Virus record (IMG/VR): IMGVR_UViG_3300009499_000015
Location: 1-45,782 of that record
Direction: 5' to 3' (one strand)
DNA: 45,782 nt
Source: a virus
Shown: one piece after another, positions 26,642 to 33,624 of the stretch
Position numbering within the stretch: position 1 is the first letter of the stretch
How the letters are laid out: each line of letters begins with the position of its first letter
The notes under the pieces: model-generated
What the model was told of the DNA's origin: nothing
The model's input: the letters and a program-made list of their open reading frames with translations, nothing else
Databases searched by the model: none
Translations under genes and position numbers: made by a program

Positions 26642-27098
26642 CTGCCTTATCCTTCTGTAACTGCTTACCCTTACGAGATATGACCCCTTGGGCCTGTTTC
26701 AATATCTTCCGTTGCTCCTGGATATCCAAAAGCCTCTGGTCTATCTCCGGCATACTCAGGCCCACGCGTTCGGTTACATCGCCAACCAGTAGTAACGCCT
26801 TGTCTATTACCGTTGCTATCGAAATGAATAAACTGGAGGCGGCGGTCTTCTGTAATTTCCTATCAGTAATGAAATTAAACATCCGATTTGCCTGATTCCA
26901 AAGCTTTTGTGCCATTTTCCTTTTTTCTATGTCCCTTAACTGTCCTAAGTTATCTATCTCATGCTGAATCTTATTTACCGCATTCTTACCAAGACTAACT
27001 CTATTAGATATAGTTCTAACACTATATCCTTGAGCAGTTAAGATCTTAACTCTTTCTCTTACTTCATCTGGAATTTGCTTATTACCTTTTCTCTTCAT
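26628..27098 (-). CDS. Terminase small subunit candidate (HTH protein)
   Basis: 156 aa. N-terminal helix-turn-helix (VRERVKILTAQGYSVRTISN, then SLGKNAVNKIQHE), a helical oligomerisation region and a charged tail, the plan of small terminases that recognise pac/cos DNA. First gene of the late operon and immediately upstream of large terminase. A GGAGATGG site precedes ATG. Confidence 0.6.
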   Translation of the reverse strand: MKRKGNKQIPDEVRERVKILTAQGYSVRTISNRVSLGKNAVNKIQHEIDNLGQLRDIEKRKMAQKLWNQANRMFNFITDRKLQKTAASSLFISIATVIDKALLLVGDVTERVGLSMPEIDQRLLDIQEQRKILKQAQGVISRKGKQLQKDKADEKS

Positions 27099-27147
27099 TT
27101 AAACCATCTCCTATAATAATCTCTGGTACTAATAAATATATAAATCT

Positions 27148-27179
27148 TATAGTAAGTAATAATATAAATATAGTAAGTA
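27148..27179. promoter_or_regulatory. Direct repeats upstream of the late operon
   Basis: TATAGTAAGTA occurs at 27148-27158 and 27169-27179, spaced 21 bp (two helical turns). The region is AT-rich and lies 50-80 bp upstream of the first late gene, with TATATT- and TATAAG-like -10 candidates on the - strand but no good -35. This layout suggests an activator-dependent late promoter. Confidence 0.45.
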
Positions 27180-27210
27180 GGTTTACGAACCACATGTCCA
27201 TACTCCATAA

Positions 27211-27261
27211 AATAAAAAAGCCGGGTTATCTATGTCTTTAGTAAAAGATAGACAACCCGGC
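27211..27261 (-). terminator. Terminator at end of the early operon
   Basis: GCCGGGTT (27220-27227) pairs with AACCCGGC (27254-27261), with additional pairing TCTAT/ATAGA inside. On the - strand the stem is followed by TTTTTTATTTT. It would stop early transcription before the late operon. Confidence 0.8.
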
Positions 27262-27272
27262 CAATTATTTAC

Positions 27273-27301
27273 TTGACGATTTAGCAAGTCTATGGTAGAA
27301 T
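27273..27301 (+). promoter_or_regulatory. Strong + strand promoter
   Basis: TTGACG (27273-27278), a 17-bp spacer and TAGAAT (27296-27301) form a near-consensus sigma-70 promoter pointing right, against the surrounding operons. The predicted start, about 27308, coincides with the first base of a stem-loop. Confidence 0.6.
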
Positions 27302-27307
27302 TAAAAC

Positions 27308-27357
27308 GCCCAGTAGACATAGCGATCACCTTTGCTATAAGTTTACTGGGCTTTCTT
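27308..27357 (+). ncRNA. Putative short hairpin RNA
   Basis: GCCCAGTA (27308-27315) pairs with TACTGGGC (27344-27351); inner CATAGC/GCTATA can also pair. On the + strand the stem is followed by TTTCTTT, and it starts where the promoter at 27273-27301 should initiate, predicting a transcript of about 50 nt. On the - strand GTTTTAATT follows the stem, so it can also be a second terminator for the early operon. Either or both may be true. Confidence 0.45.
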
Positions 27358-27388
27358 TAACTTGTCAATAAGAAAAATGTAACCCCCT

Positions 27389-27595
27389 TTACATTTTCCT
27401 TCTACTTTTTTTAAGTATATCTCTAATTCTCTGACGACTAATCTTAAAATAGATAGATAACTGTTTGTAAGAAAATCCCTTTTCCTTTAGTTTCACAATC
27501 CAAGTATTTCTTTCAGTTCTAAGCTTTAAGGTTTTAGTTTCCGCTTCCTGATGTTCTTTAATTAGTTCTTCTACTTTGGGGTCTAATTCGTCCAT
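27389..27595 (-). CDS. Small sigma-4-like HTH protein, late-regulator candidate
   Basis: 68 aa. Charged helical N-terminus (EELIKEHQEAETKTLKLR) followed by a helix-turn-helix KGFSYKQLSIYFKISRQRIRDI like sigma region 4 or small phage activators. It is the last early gene, next to the late operon whose upstream region has paired repeats, so it is the best candidate for late activation. Overlaps the upstream gene by 38 bp in another frame. Confidence 0.55.
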   Translation of the reverse strand: MDELDPKVEELIKEHQEAETKTLKLRTERNTWIVKLKEKGFSYKQLSIYFKISRQRIRDILKKSRRKM

Positions 27596-27782
27596 TTGCC
27601 TCCCCTGGATTAAAAATCATCCTAACAAATCTTATCTCTTCTTCTCTCTTCTTAACATCTGCATCAAGAATTACAGTTAAAAGGCTCTCCAGTTGTTTAA
27701 TTCTGTGATTGGTCAATAAACCGCAGATAATAAACCCAAAGATAGCGCCTCCAGATAAACAACCTAAAATTAACCAAATCAT
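27558..27782 (-). CDS. Small membrane protein
   Basis: 74 aa. Single N-terminal transmembrane helix (WLILGCLSGGAIFGFIICGLL) then a charged cytoplasmic-type helix. ATGA-type overlap with the previous gene. Resembles small phage membrane proteins of unknown role. Confidence 0.5.
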   Translation of the reverse strand: MIWLILGCLSGGAIFGFIICGLLTNHRIKQLESLLTVILDADVKKREEEIRFVRMIFNPGEANGRIRPQSRRTN

Positions 27783-28147
27783 TTTTTCACTCCTTTCTTA
27801 ACTTTCCTATAAATAGTAACAGGTTTAACTTCTTCTAAAAATTTGTTTACATCTTTTGGAGTTAATAAAATCCCTACTCTCTCAGTTTGATTAACATATA
27901 ATAAAAAATCAAATTTATACTCTCTGAAACTTATTAAAGTAACTATTGTTCCTTTTGGATACATCCTATCATAATTTTTCTTAAATCTATATTGTTTACC
28001 TAAATCAGTATTAAGAGTTATCTTCAATCTATTCCTCCTTTTATAAAGTCCATCAATATATTTATTACAGCCCTGATTTACTTCCACCATTCGTTCAAAT
28101 AAGCCTTTAGGCCATCCTGCTCCATATAACTTATTCTTTTTCTTCAA
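27779..28147 (-). CDS. Hypothetical basic protein
   Basis: 122 aa, highly basic with Tyr-rich segments (KKNYDRMYPKGTIVTLIS). A TIVTLISFREYKFDFLLYV beta block is visible. ATGA overlaps at both ends show operon coupling. No family recognised. Confidence 0.5.
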   Translation of the reverse strand: MKKKNKLYGAGWPKGLFERMVEVNQGCNKYIDGLYKRRNRLKITLNTDLGKQYRFKKNYDRMYPKGTIVTLISFREYKFDFLLYVNQTERVGILLTPKDVNKFLEEVKPVTIYRKVKKGVKK

Positions 28148-28476
28148 CCCAATCCTCTCTTATAATATTTCTTAATCTGCCCTGGCAACTCTTTCCAATA
28201 CATCATATCAGGATAACCTCGCTTCTTCATTGCTTTAGTAGAGTAATAAAAATCACGATAAAAGCCTTGCACTCGCAAAGGGTTAGCGAAATAAGAAGGC
28301 AGATAATCTCCTATAAACTTTTGTCTTTGCCAATACCGTTTTTTCTTATATTCAAGGAGTTCATAATTCCCAATATATCGTATCGGTTTTCTTGCTAATA
28401 TTTCTTTAGCGGTTTCGTAAAGATAAGGAGGAACTAATAGAATTTGAGGATTTATAACATTAACTTCTTTTTTCAA
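28144..28476 (-). CDS. Hypothetical Tyr-rich basic protein
   Basis: 110 aa, rich in Tyr, Lys and Arg (YLYETAKEILARKPIRYIGN; PDMMYWKELPGQIKKYYKRG). ATGA overlap with both neighbours. No domain recognised. It directly follows the RuvC-like gene. Confidence 0.5.
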   Translation of the reverse strand: MKKEVNVINPQILLVPPYLYETAKEILARKPIRYIGNYELLEYKKKRYWQRQKFIGDYLPSYFANPLRVQGFYRDFYYSTKAMKKRGYPDMMYWKELPGQIKKYYKRGLG

Positions 28477-28946
28477 TCCAATCCTCCCCTTTTTTCTTTC
28501 TCCTTATCTTGAAAGAACACGCCTATTGCCAACGCACTCCACAAGTCCCTTTTGACTCCGTATAATATCCCCGGATTCTTTCTCGTTCCTGGCATACCAA
28601 GTCTATCTATTAAAGCCTGTCTTATATTCGTATCCTTAGCCCGCATAGAATTACAGAAGTGCATTTTAATTTGACTACGATAAACTCTGGTAAAGAATCC
28701 TGGCCAAGCCTCGCAAAATCTGCCTATCCAAAATATCGTCTCGAAAATAGTTTTTCCTACTGCCATCCCAAAACATTGAGGCATCTCTATTACTAAAACT
28801 GTATCAAGTGTTATAGGTATACTTTTTAGTTGCCCTAACAATTCTTCATTTTTCAATATGCTCATATCTGTTATTTTCTCCCCTGTCCAGATTACAGATG
28901 CCGATTGTTCGCTTCCTGGATCTACTGCCCATACTGATTTTATCAT
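28473..28946 (-). CDS. RuvC-like resolvase/nuclease
   Basis: 157 aa. WAVDPGSEQS at the start gives the first catalytic Asp (D9) of the RNase H/RuvC fold, LVIEMP (about 51-56) a conserved acidic residue, and VKRDLWSALAIGV the terminal Asp-containing helix. The segment FGMAVGKTIFETIFWIGRF is typical of this phage family. It would resolve branched DNA during replication or packaging. ATGA overlaps tie it to its neighbours. Confidence 0.65.
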   Translation of the reverse strand: MIKSVWAVDPGSEQSASVIWTGEKITDMSILKNEELLGQLKSIPITLDTVLVIEMPQCFGMAVGKTIFETIFWIGRFCEAWPGFFTRVYRSQIKMHFCNSMRAKDTNIRQALIDRLGMPGTRKNPGILYGVKRDLWSALAIGVFFQDKEKEKRGGLD

Positions 28947-29107
28947 TTCAACGCCTCCCCGGTTACTTTATCAACCGCTTTCTCCATCTCTTCCTCTGTT
29001 GCCTTAATCTTTTTCTTTTCCAGATACTCATTAAGATTTAATTTATAATCAGGATGTTGCATTGATAAAGTCAACCATTCTCCTACTGCTTCTTCTAATT
29101 TAGTCAT
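28943..29107 (-). CDS. Small acidic helical protein
   Basis: 54 aa. Acidic, helical (TKLEEAVGEWLTLSMQHPD; ATEEEMEKAVDKV). It starts within an ATGA overlap of the radical-SAM gene and ends in an ATGA overlap of the RuvC-like gene, so both ends support it. Function unknown. Confidence 0.55.
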   Translation of the reverse strand: MTKLEEAVGEWLTLSMQHPDYKLNLNEYLEKKKIKATEEEMEKAVDKVTGEALK

Positions 29108-29790
29108 TTCGGAAATTCTCTCCTCAGTTTTCCCTTCCAGACTTTTTGTAGATTACCCTTCATAAAGACAGGAATTTTATATTTATCTGCCTGTGTCAAA
29201 ATATTCTGTATCCATTCCGTTTTGGGTTGACATTTCTGACTTCCTGGCCCGGTCATTGCTCCAATAATAATCCATTTTATTCGCCTTAATACTGAATCTA
29301 TAATATATCTTGGTTCTGGTAATTCAATATCGCCCAATAATGGCTCAAAAGAAATATATTTCAAATGTTGCATATCCAAATTCCATTGGTCAAATATATT
29401 CTTTGCTTCTTGACTATTGGTAATCGTAACTCCTAACCAACAGTTCCCGGTCATAATAAACTCAAAATATCTTTTCGGATTTTTGGTAAGAAACTGAAAA
29501 GTATGTTGAGGACAAAATTGAGCTATATCCAAAACATTTTGAACATTGTATTTAGGCATCCATTCGGCAAACAAATCTGTCATTGAACCGACAAATATTC
29601 TCGATGGCTTTTTGAGTTTTAATGGCTCTTGTAGTCGTTCATCATAATTAGTTATCTGCTCATAAGGAATTTCAGGATGGAATCTCTTTCTTATTCTTCT
29701 ACCATAACAATACCAACAGCCATTTTTACAACCTACAACCGGATTCCAAGTATAATCACACCAACCGATAGAATTATTTGGACCGTTCAC
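29104..29790 (-). CDS. Radical-SAM protein of the phage Gp37/Gp68 (DUF5131) type
   Basis: 228 aa. The GTG start at 29790 is preferred: it has a GGGGGAAG site and a GTGA overlap with the upstream stop. GWCDYTWNPVVGCKNGCWYC carries the CxxxCxxC cluster for a 4Fe-4S centre that cleaves S-adenosylmethionine. FEPLLGDI and WIIIGAMTGPGS are family signatures. Members are common in phages and chromosomes but their substrate is unknown. One of two radical-SAM proteins in this element. Confidence 0.75.
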   Translation of the reverse strand: MNGPNNSIGWCDYTWNPVVGCKNGCWYCYGRRIRKRFHPEIPYEQITNYDERLQEPLKLKKPSRIFVGSMTDLFAEWMPKYNVQNVLDIAQFCPQHTFQFLTKNPKRYFEFIMTGNCWLGVTITNSQEAKNIFDQWNLDMQHLKYISFEPLLGDIELPEPRYIIDSVLRRIKWIIIGAMTGPGSQKCQPKTEWIQNILTQADKYKIPVFMKGNLQKVWKGKLRREFPK

Positions 29791-29978
29791 TTCTTCCCCC
29801 AACAATCCGGGCAGAACCACTTCTTGCCCTTGCGTTGCCAACCGTTTGCCTTGAGTTCTTCAGTCAAATATCTCTTTGAACCAAAAAGATAACGAACTGG
29901 AACATCGCTATTTTTTTCAAAGAAAAGAACCTTGCAGTTATTACACCTTCCTTGATATGCGTTCCTTCTCTCAATCAT
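29787..29978 (-). CDS. Zinc-ribbon protein
   Basis: 63 aa from the ATG at 29978 (ATGA overlap with the upstream small gene). GRCNNCKVLFFEK and KWFCPDCWGKK supply two CxxC pairs; the middle holds a conserved YLFGSKRYLTEELKANGW helix. Similar small zinc ribbons accompany phage early genes. Overlaps the radical-SAM start by GTGA. Confidence 0.55.
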   Translation of the reverse strand: MIERRNAYQGRCNNCKVLFFEKNSDVPVRYLFGSKRYLTEELKANGWQRKGKKWFCPDCWGKK

Positions 29979-30109
29979 TTCTTTGCCTCTTTTCTCCCCT
30001 CTGCAAGTTCCATATCTATCATCAGCTTCTTTATTTGTTCTTTGCCCCAAGAGGTTCTTTCTTCAAGTTTTTTCAGTAATTCAATCCATAATTTTTTATA
30101 ATCAGTCAT
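29975..30109 (-). CDS. Small charged helical protein
   Basis: 44 aa (MTDYKKLWIELLKKLEERTS and onward). The start follows the previous TAG directly and is preceded by AAGGAGGGG; the stop overlaps the next start (ATGA). Short but well supported by spacing. No function assigned. Confidence 0.55.
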   Translation of the reverse strand: MTDYKKLWIELLKKLEERTSWGKEQIKKLMIDMELAEGRKEAKK

Positions 30110-30430
30110 CTACTTCCCCTCCTTCACCCGTATCGGTTTAGCAGATGCGATGGCTTTGGCTATTAGCAATGGTCTTGAGGTATCAAAACTAAATCTCTCC
30201 AATTCCTTTGCTAATTTCTTCACATCAATCTCCACATCCGCAAACCTGACAAATCCTGCGTCAAGGATGGCCTGGACAAGTCTTATTACTTTTTTCTTTG
30301 TCCATATTTCACTGGCATACATGCTTCTATATTTACCATCAGTTGTCATTAGAGAAAACCCTTGAGAAGTTTCTTCTTTTATCATTGCTTTCGTAACTAT
30401 TTTCTCTAACTCTCTCTTTGCTTCCATCAT
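30110..30430 (-). CDS. Hypothetical early protein
   Basis: 106 aa. Basic helical protein with SEIWTKKKVIRLVQAILDAG and DVEIDVKKLAKELERFSFD segments. Starts ATGATG with ATGA overlap to the upstream gene and GAGGAGG site. No family recognised. Confidence 0.5.
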   Translation of the reverse strand: MMEAKRELEKIVTKAMIKEETSQGFSLMTTDGKYRSMYASEIWTKKKVIRLVQAILDAGFVRFADVEIDVKKLAKELERFSFDTSRPLLIAKAIASAKPIRVKEGK

Positions 30431-30720
30431 CCCTCCTCTATATTTCCTGTTCCATTACATCTTTCGCAGTCTTGCTTAACTTGTGGTCTACCTTTACAAG
30501 CACAGTGATTAAGGATAGCTTGGACAAGACTATCACAACATATTTCTAACTCCACGCCTGTTCCATTACAGTCTGGACATTCGCTCATTGTTTCCTTCTT
30601 CTTCTCCAACTCTTTAATTTTTTTCTTAATCTTATCTTTACACCAGTCAAACCCTTCCGCATCTCCGCCAAATGAAATCCATAAGGTTGCTACTGCTTCA
30701 ATTATTTCTTTATCTCCCAT
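30427..30720 (-). CDS. DnaJ-type zinc-finger protein
   Basis: 97 aa. SECPDCNGTGVE and QDCERCNGTGNI are two CxxCxGxG repeats as in the DnaJ central zinc domain, with extra cysteines between (EICCDS, HCACKG). N-terminal helix has acidic and Lys-rich stretches. The same CxxCxGxG element occurs in the phage methyltransferase. Likely a small metal-binding adaptor. Confidence 0.55.
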   Translation of the reverse strand: MGDKEIIEAVATLWISFGGDAEGFDWCKDKIKKKIKELEKKKETMSECPDCNGTGVELEICCDSLVQAILNHCACKGRPQVKQDCERCNGTGNIEEG

Positions 30721-30721
30721 A

Positions 30722-30883
30722 TTATCTCTCCTTTTCTATCTTTTCTATTTCAAATTCATTAACGGGAAGTTCTTGATGATTCAACAATTCCTGTAAATAA
30801 TTTCTTACTTCTTCTTCACTTGGTTCTTTTTCCAAATAAGCCATATGTAAATAAGTTGATAGTTTGATATTAAAATCGCTCAT
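30722..30883 (-). CDS. Small acidic protein
   Basis: 53 aa (MSDFNIKLSTYLHMAYLEKE and onward), acidic and helical with repeated Glu. A TTGGAGGAG site precedes ATG. Stops 1 bp before the next gene. Unknown function. Confidence 0.5.
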   Translation of the reverse strand: MSDFNIKLSTYLHMAYLEKEPSEEEVRNYLQELLNHQELPVNEFEIEKIEKER

Positions 30884-30895
30884 TTCTCCTCCAAT

Positions 30896-31129
30896 TCAGT
30901 TTTTTAAGGACAAAAGGAATTCGTATACTTCTTCCAGGCAACTCTGACTCCAAATAGTATCCGGGGCAGGCTCAAAGACATACTGTCTCCATTTACCATA
31001 CCAGTAAATCTTTCCCAGTATTGATTTGTCGTATGCTTGAGAATTGTCGGCAAGGATATGCACAGACAAAACTCCATAAACTTTTGTCTTTGGCTTTTCC
31101 TTTATCACTTCAAATTTAAGATGGGTCAT
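30896..31129 (-). CDS. Conserved-type small phage protein
   Basis: 77 aa. ILGKIYWYGKWRQYVFEPAP and TIWSQSCLEEVYEFL resemble a small protein found widely in phage early regions (LGRI.WYG.WRQY...F.P). Beta strands then one helix. Function unknown. AAGGAG site before ATG. Confidence 0.6.
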   Translation of the reverse strand: MTHLKFEVIKEKPKTKVYGVLSVHILADNSQAYDKSILGKIYWYGKWRQYVFEPAPDTIWSQSCLEEVYEFLLSLKN

Positions 31130-31139
31130 TTGGGTCTCC

Positions 31140-31514
31140 TTAAATCTTTACAAAATCAACTGTTTCTGAATAATAACCATTAGACTCGCCATACCACCTA
31201 ATTGTTACAAATCCTTTAGCCGTAGCAAGTTTGTAAAAAGTCCAAGTAAAACTATCTTGATATTCTGGAATCTTTACCCCTTTTGGGTTAAAATCTTGTT
31301 CGTGTATTACTTCCTCTGCTTGAATAATTGGAGACCCTATTAAATCATTCAAATCACCAATAATTTCTTCAATAGTTACTGATTCACAGCAATCTGATTC
31401 GTGATAAAGTTTATACTTTTCTCCATTAGCCAATGTAAAAATCAATTCTTCATTATCGAGATTTTCAATCTTCGATAAAGTCTCTCCAAGTAAATCTTCA
31501 AATTCTTTTTTCAT
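31140..31514 (-). CDS. DUF7448-like phage protein
   Basis: 124 aa from the ATG at 31514 (GAGAGGAGAGG site). YHESDCCESVTIEEIIGDLN, then TWTFYKLATAKGFVTIRWYG and SNGYYSETVDF, match a phage family annotated by such SNGYYS/DCCE motifs. Function unknown. The two adjacent cysteines and acidic residues could bind metal. Confidence 0.6.
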   Translation of the reverse strand: MKKEFEDLLGETLSKIENLDNEELIFTLANGEKYKLYHESDCCESVTIEEIIGDLNDLIGSPIIQAEEVIHEQDFNPKGVKIPEYQDSFTWTFYKLATAKGFVTIRWYGESNGYYSETVDFVKI

Positions 31515-31650
31515 TTCCTCTCCTCTCATTATCCGGCTCAAAGCTAAAACAGCAAAACTTACCTTCTTTTTCCCTCTCTGGATTACGATGTTGGCAATAT
31601 CCTTTTTTATTGAACCTGCAACCGGTTCTGGTGCAGGGGCGTTTTTTCAT
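31498..31650 (-). CDS. Small Cys/His-rich protein
   Basis: 50 aa. RPCTRTGCRFNKKGYCQHRN plus CC further on gives a zinc-binding Cys/His cluster. It starts at 31650 with a weak GGGGTGAAAC site and overlaps the next gene by 17 bp in another frame. Probability moderate because of the weak start. Confidence 0.4.
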   Translation of the reverse strand: MKKRPCTRTGCRFNKKGYCQHRNPEREKEGKFCCFSFEPDNERRGNEKRI

Positions 31651-31660
31651 TGGTATCGTT

Positions 31661-31828
31661 TCACCCCAAAAATTTCATCAAGATAACGCCTAACACAATC
31701 CCTATCCCAACTACAAATATAACTTCCTGTAACCGAAGGTCACGGACCGGTACATAGATTTCTGTGCCACCAACAGGGGCTTTCCCCTGTTTTATTGTTA
31801 TAGCATGTTCATACTTTTTCTTTGTCAT
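31661..31828 (-). CDS. Single-pass membrane protein
   Basis: 55 aa. Soluble basic N-terminus, C-terminal transmembrane helix (VIFVVGIGIVLGVILM). ATGA overlap with the upstream gene supports it. Unknown role. Confidence 0.5.
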   Translation of the reverse strand: MTKKKYEHAITIKQGKAPVGGTEIYVPVRDLRLQEVIFVVGIGIVLGVILMKFLG

Positions 31829-32013
31829 TTTGCCTCCTCAAATACATCTTTCAAAAATCTCAATAATTTTCTGGCATCTTTTTTAGAATAATAAACCCAA
31901 GTAACTCCTTTCATTTCTCTATTATGTTCTCTTGATTTTAAACAAAGCGGATGCTTATATCCTACTGTCCAATAAAATGCTCTGTTGCCTTCTTCCCATT
32001 TTTTATCTTTCAT
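31825..32013 (-). CDS. Small hypothetical protein
   Basis: 62 aa, basic and aromatic (GNRAFYWTVGYKHPLCLKS; YYSKKDARKLLRFLKDVFEE). GAGGAGG site. ATGA overlap with the next gene. No family recognised. Confidence 0.5.
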   Translation of the reverse strand: MKDKKWEEGNRAFYWTVGYKHPLCLKSREHNREMKGVTWVYYSKKDARKLLRFLKDVFEEAK

Positions 32014-32023
32014 TTCTTCCTCC

Positions 32024-32623
32024 TCACTCCAATAGGCTTTCTAATGTATGCACCATATTCTCCGCTGATGAGATGATTTCTTTGTTGCCTTTGGCTTTAT
32101 AACATTTATCCCAAGAAGAACCTTCGTTCCTACAATTATTACCTGAACGATATAACGGACATTTGGGGCAAGTAAAGATGCCGCTATAATCTTGACATAG
32201 GGGGCAACGAGGATTATCAAAATAAGCGATTATTGGCTGAATCTCTCCCAGCTTTTTGTCGTCAATCCACCATTCGCCCCAACCTTTTACAATCTCAATC
32301 CCCAGCTCATCCGCCAACTTCAACCGAGAGACATTGTCTCTCCAATGGATAATGCTTTCTTTTATGGCTTTGACTTCTTCGGGAGTCCAATCGTGTTTGA
32401 TTTTTTTGGCAGGAAATCTTATGGCTATTAATTTACACTCTTCTCTTTCTTCTACTTCTTCTATCTTTACTATGCCCATCGTTGGCTTGTCATCTTCGAG
32501 CAAGGCATCAATAGTTTCTTTTAAAAAATACCTAAGCTTGAAACCATCTACCATGTCGTCTTCAGGATTGAGTGTTGGCTCAGTTAAATTTTTCAAGGTT
32601 TCTTTAAGTTTTTCCCTGTCCAT
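32024..32623 (-). CDS. Cys-rich early protein
   Basis: 199 aa. The N-terminal half is acidic with a beta region (MGIVKIEEVEEREECKLIAI). Near the C-terminus CPLCQDYSGIFTCPKCPLYR plus two more cysteines forms a zinc cluster. Overlaps the initiator-like gene by 20 bp in another frame and has an AAGGAGG site. Function unknown; position beside the replication protein suggests a role in replication. Confidence 0.5.
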   Translation of the reverse strand: MDREKLKETLKNLTEPTLNPEDDMVDGFKLRYFLKETIDALLEDDKPTMGIVKIEEVEEREECKLIAIRFPAKKIKHDWTPEEVKAIKESIIHWRDNVSRLKLADELGIEIVKGWGEWWIDDKKLGEIQPIIAYFDNPRCPLCQDYSGIFTCPKCPLYRSGNNCRNEGSSWDKCYKAKGNKEIISSAENMVHTLESLLE

Positions 32624-33446
32624 TTTTGCCTCCTTGTTTTTCTCTGATTTCTCTCTTTAATCGTTCGGCATCTTCGTGGATTTGTTTCAATTCCTGTTTG
32701 GTCAATTCAGGCTTTTTCGCTGGTAAATCATCCTTAAATCTATCCTCAGGTATACTGAAAACAGGTTTTTTGTATTTCCGCCAGTCTTTCCAGTTATTGA
32801 ACCAGGTCTTGCCATCTTGAATATACCCCTTTACTGCCACTCTTTCGCTTTGCAAATAGTTTTCCAATGCTTTATTGATGTCTTCCCAGTCCTCTTCTGT
32901 CTTAACAGAGGCATTGAAGTGCCTCAGTGCTTCTTTCTTCCCCACTCTTTCTGGGTATTTAGCCCATATTACTTCAAACTTGGCGGTGGGAGAGGCAGAG
33001 TCAAAGAGAAGTGGCTTTGTTTTCCCCTCAGACTCCCCTTTCCTTTTCTTATCCTTATCCTTATCCTTATCCTTATCCTTAAGGGTTTGGCAACCCTTAA
33101 CTAACCCTTTCATAACCCTTTGCAATAAACCATATTTTTTAAGAAGTTTGATAACGGATTTGTGAGGATTTGCCTCTTTGCTTAAATATCCATATTGAAA
33201 TTCTATAAACTTTACTATCCATAATTTATCTCTATCTAATTCTTCAATCCGTTCTGTAAAATCCTTTAAAATTTCATTAGTTATTTGTTCACCTATACAA
33301 AAACTTGCCAATTCATAATCTATTTTCCAAATACCAGCTACATCGCAACGGTCTAATATAAATAACCAAAAAAGTTTAGATTTTAAAGGAAGTTTCCTAA
33401 ACCAATTATCTTCCCACTTATCGCTTGCAGTAAATCTTTTAGCCAT
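32604..33446 (-). CDS. Replication initiator-like protein with KD repeat
   Basis: 280 aa. N-terminal DNA-binding region (SDKWEDNWFRKLPLKSKLFWL, winged-helix type) is followed by a low-complexity linker of five Lys-Asp pairs. A C-terminal block FEVIWAKYPERVGKKEALRHF... with FNNWKDW is typical of phage replication initiation proteins. It would bind the phage origin and recruit host helicase; no phage helicase, primase or polymerase is seen. The repeat is encoded by tandem TCCTTA hexamers on the + strand (33048-33081), whose copy number can change in frame. Confidence 0.6.
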   Translation of the reverse strand: MAKRFTASDKWEDNWFRKLPLKSKLFWLFILDRCDVAGIWKIDYELASFCIGEQITNEILKDFTERIEELDRDKLWIVKFIEFQYGYLSKEANPHKSVIKLLKKYGLLQRVMKGLVKGCQTLKDKDKDKDKDKKRKGESEGKTKPLLFDSASPTAKFEVIWAKYPERVGKKEALRHFNASVKTEEDWEDINKALENYLQSERVAVKGYIQDGKTWFNNWKDWRKYKKPVFSIPEDRFKDDLPAKKPELTKQELKQIHEDAERLKREIREKQGGKNGQGKT

Positions 33447-33454
33447 AAGGCCTC

Positions 33455-33622
33455 TTATAAATCAGCGGAACCGGACTGAGCAGATTTTTCCTTTACCCCA
33501 TTTTCTTCCTTCACTTTTCCCTTTACCTTATGTTCTTTCCTTTCCTGCTCAGCTCGACGGTTTCGCTTTTTGATAATTAGACTGTAAGGATAATATAGTT
33601 CTTCTCTTTTAGGTTTTGCCAT
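33455..33622 (-). CDS. Small basic protein
   Basis: 55 aa, strongly basic (SLIIKKRNRRAEQERKEHK) with a Ser/Ala tail. It starts 2 bp after the radical-SAM stop. Could bind nucleic acid. No family recognised. Confidence 0.5.
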   Translation of the reverse strand: MAKPKREELYYPYSLIIKKRNRRAEQERKEHKVKGKVKEENGVKEKSAQSGSADL

Positions 33623-33624
33623 CA

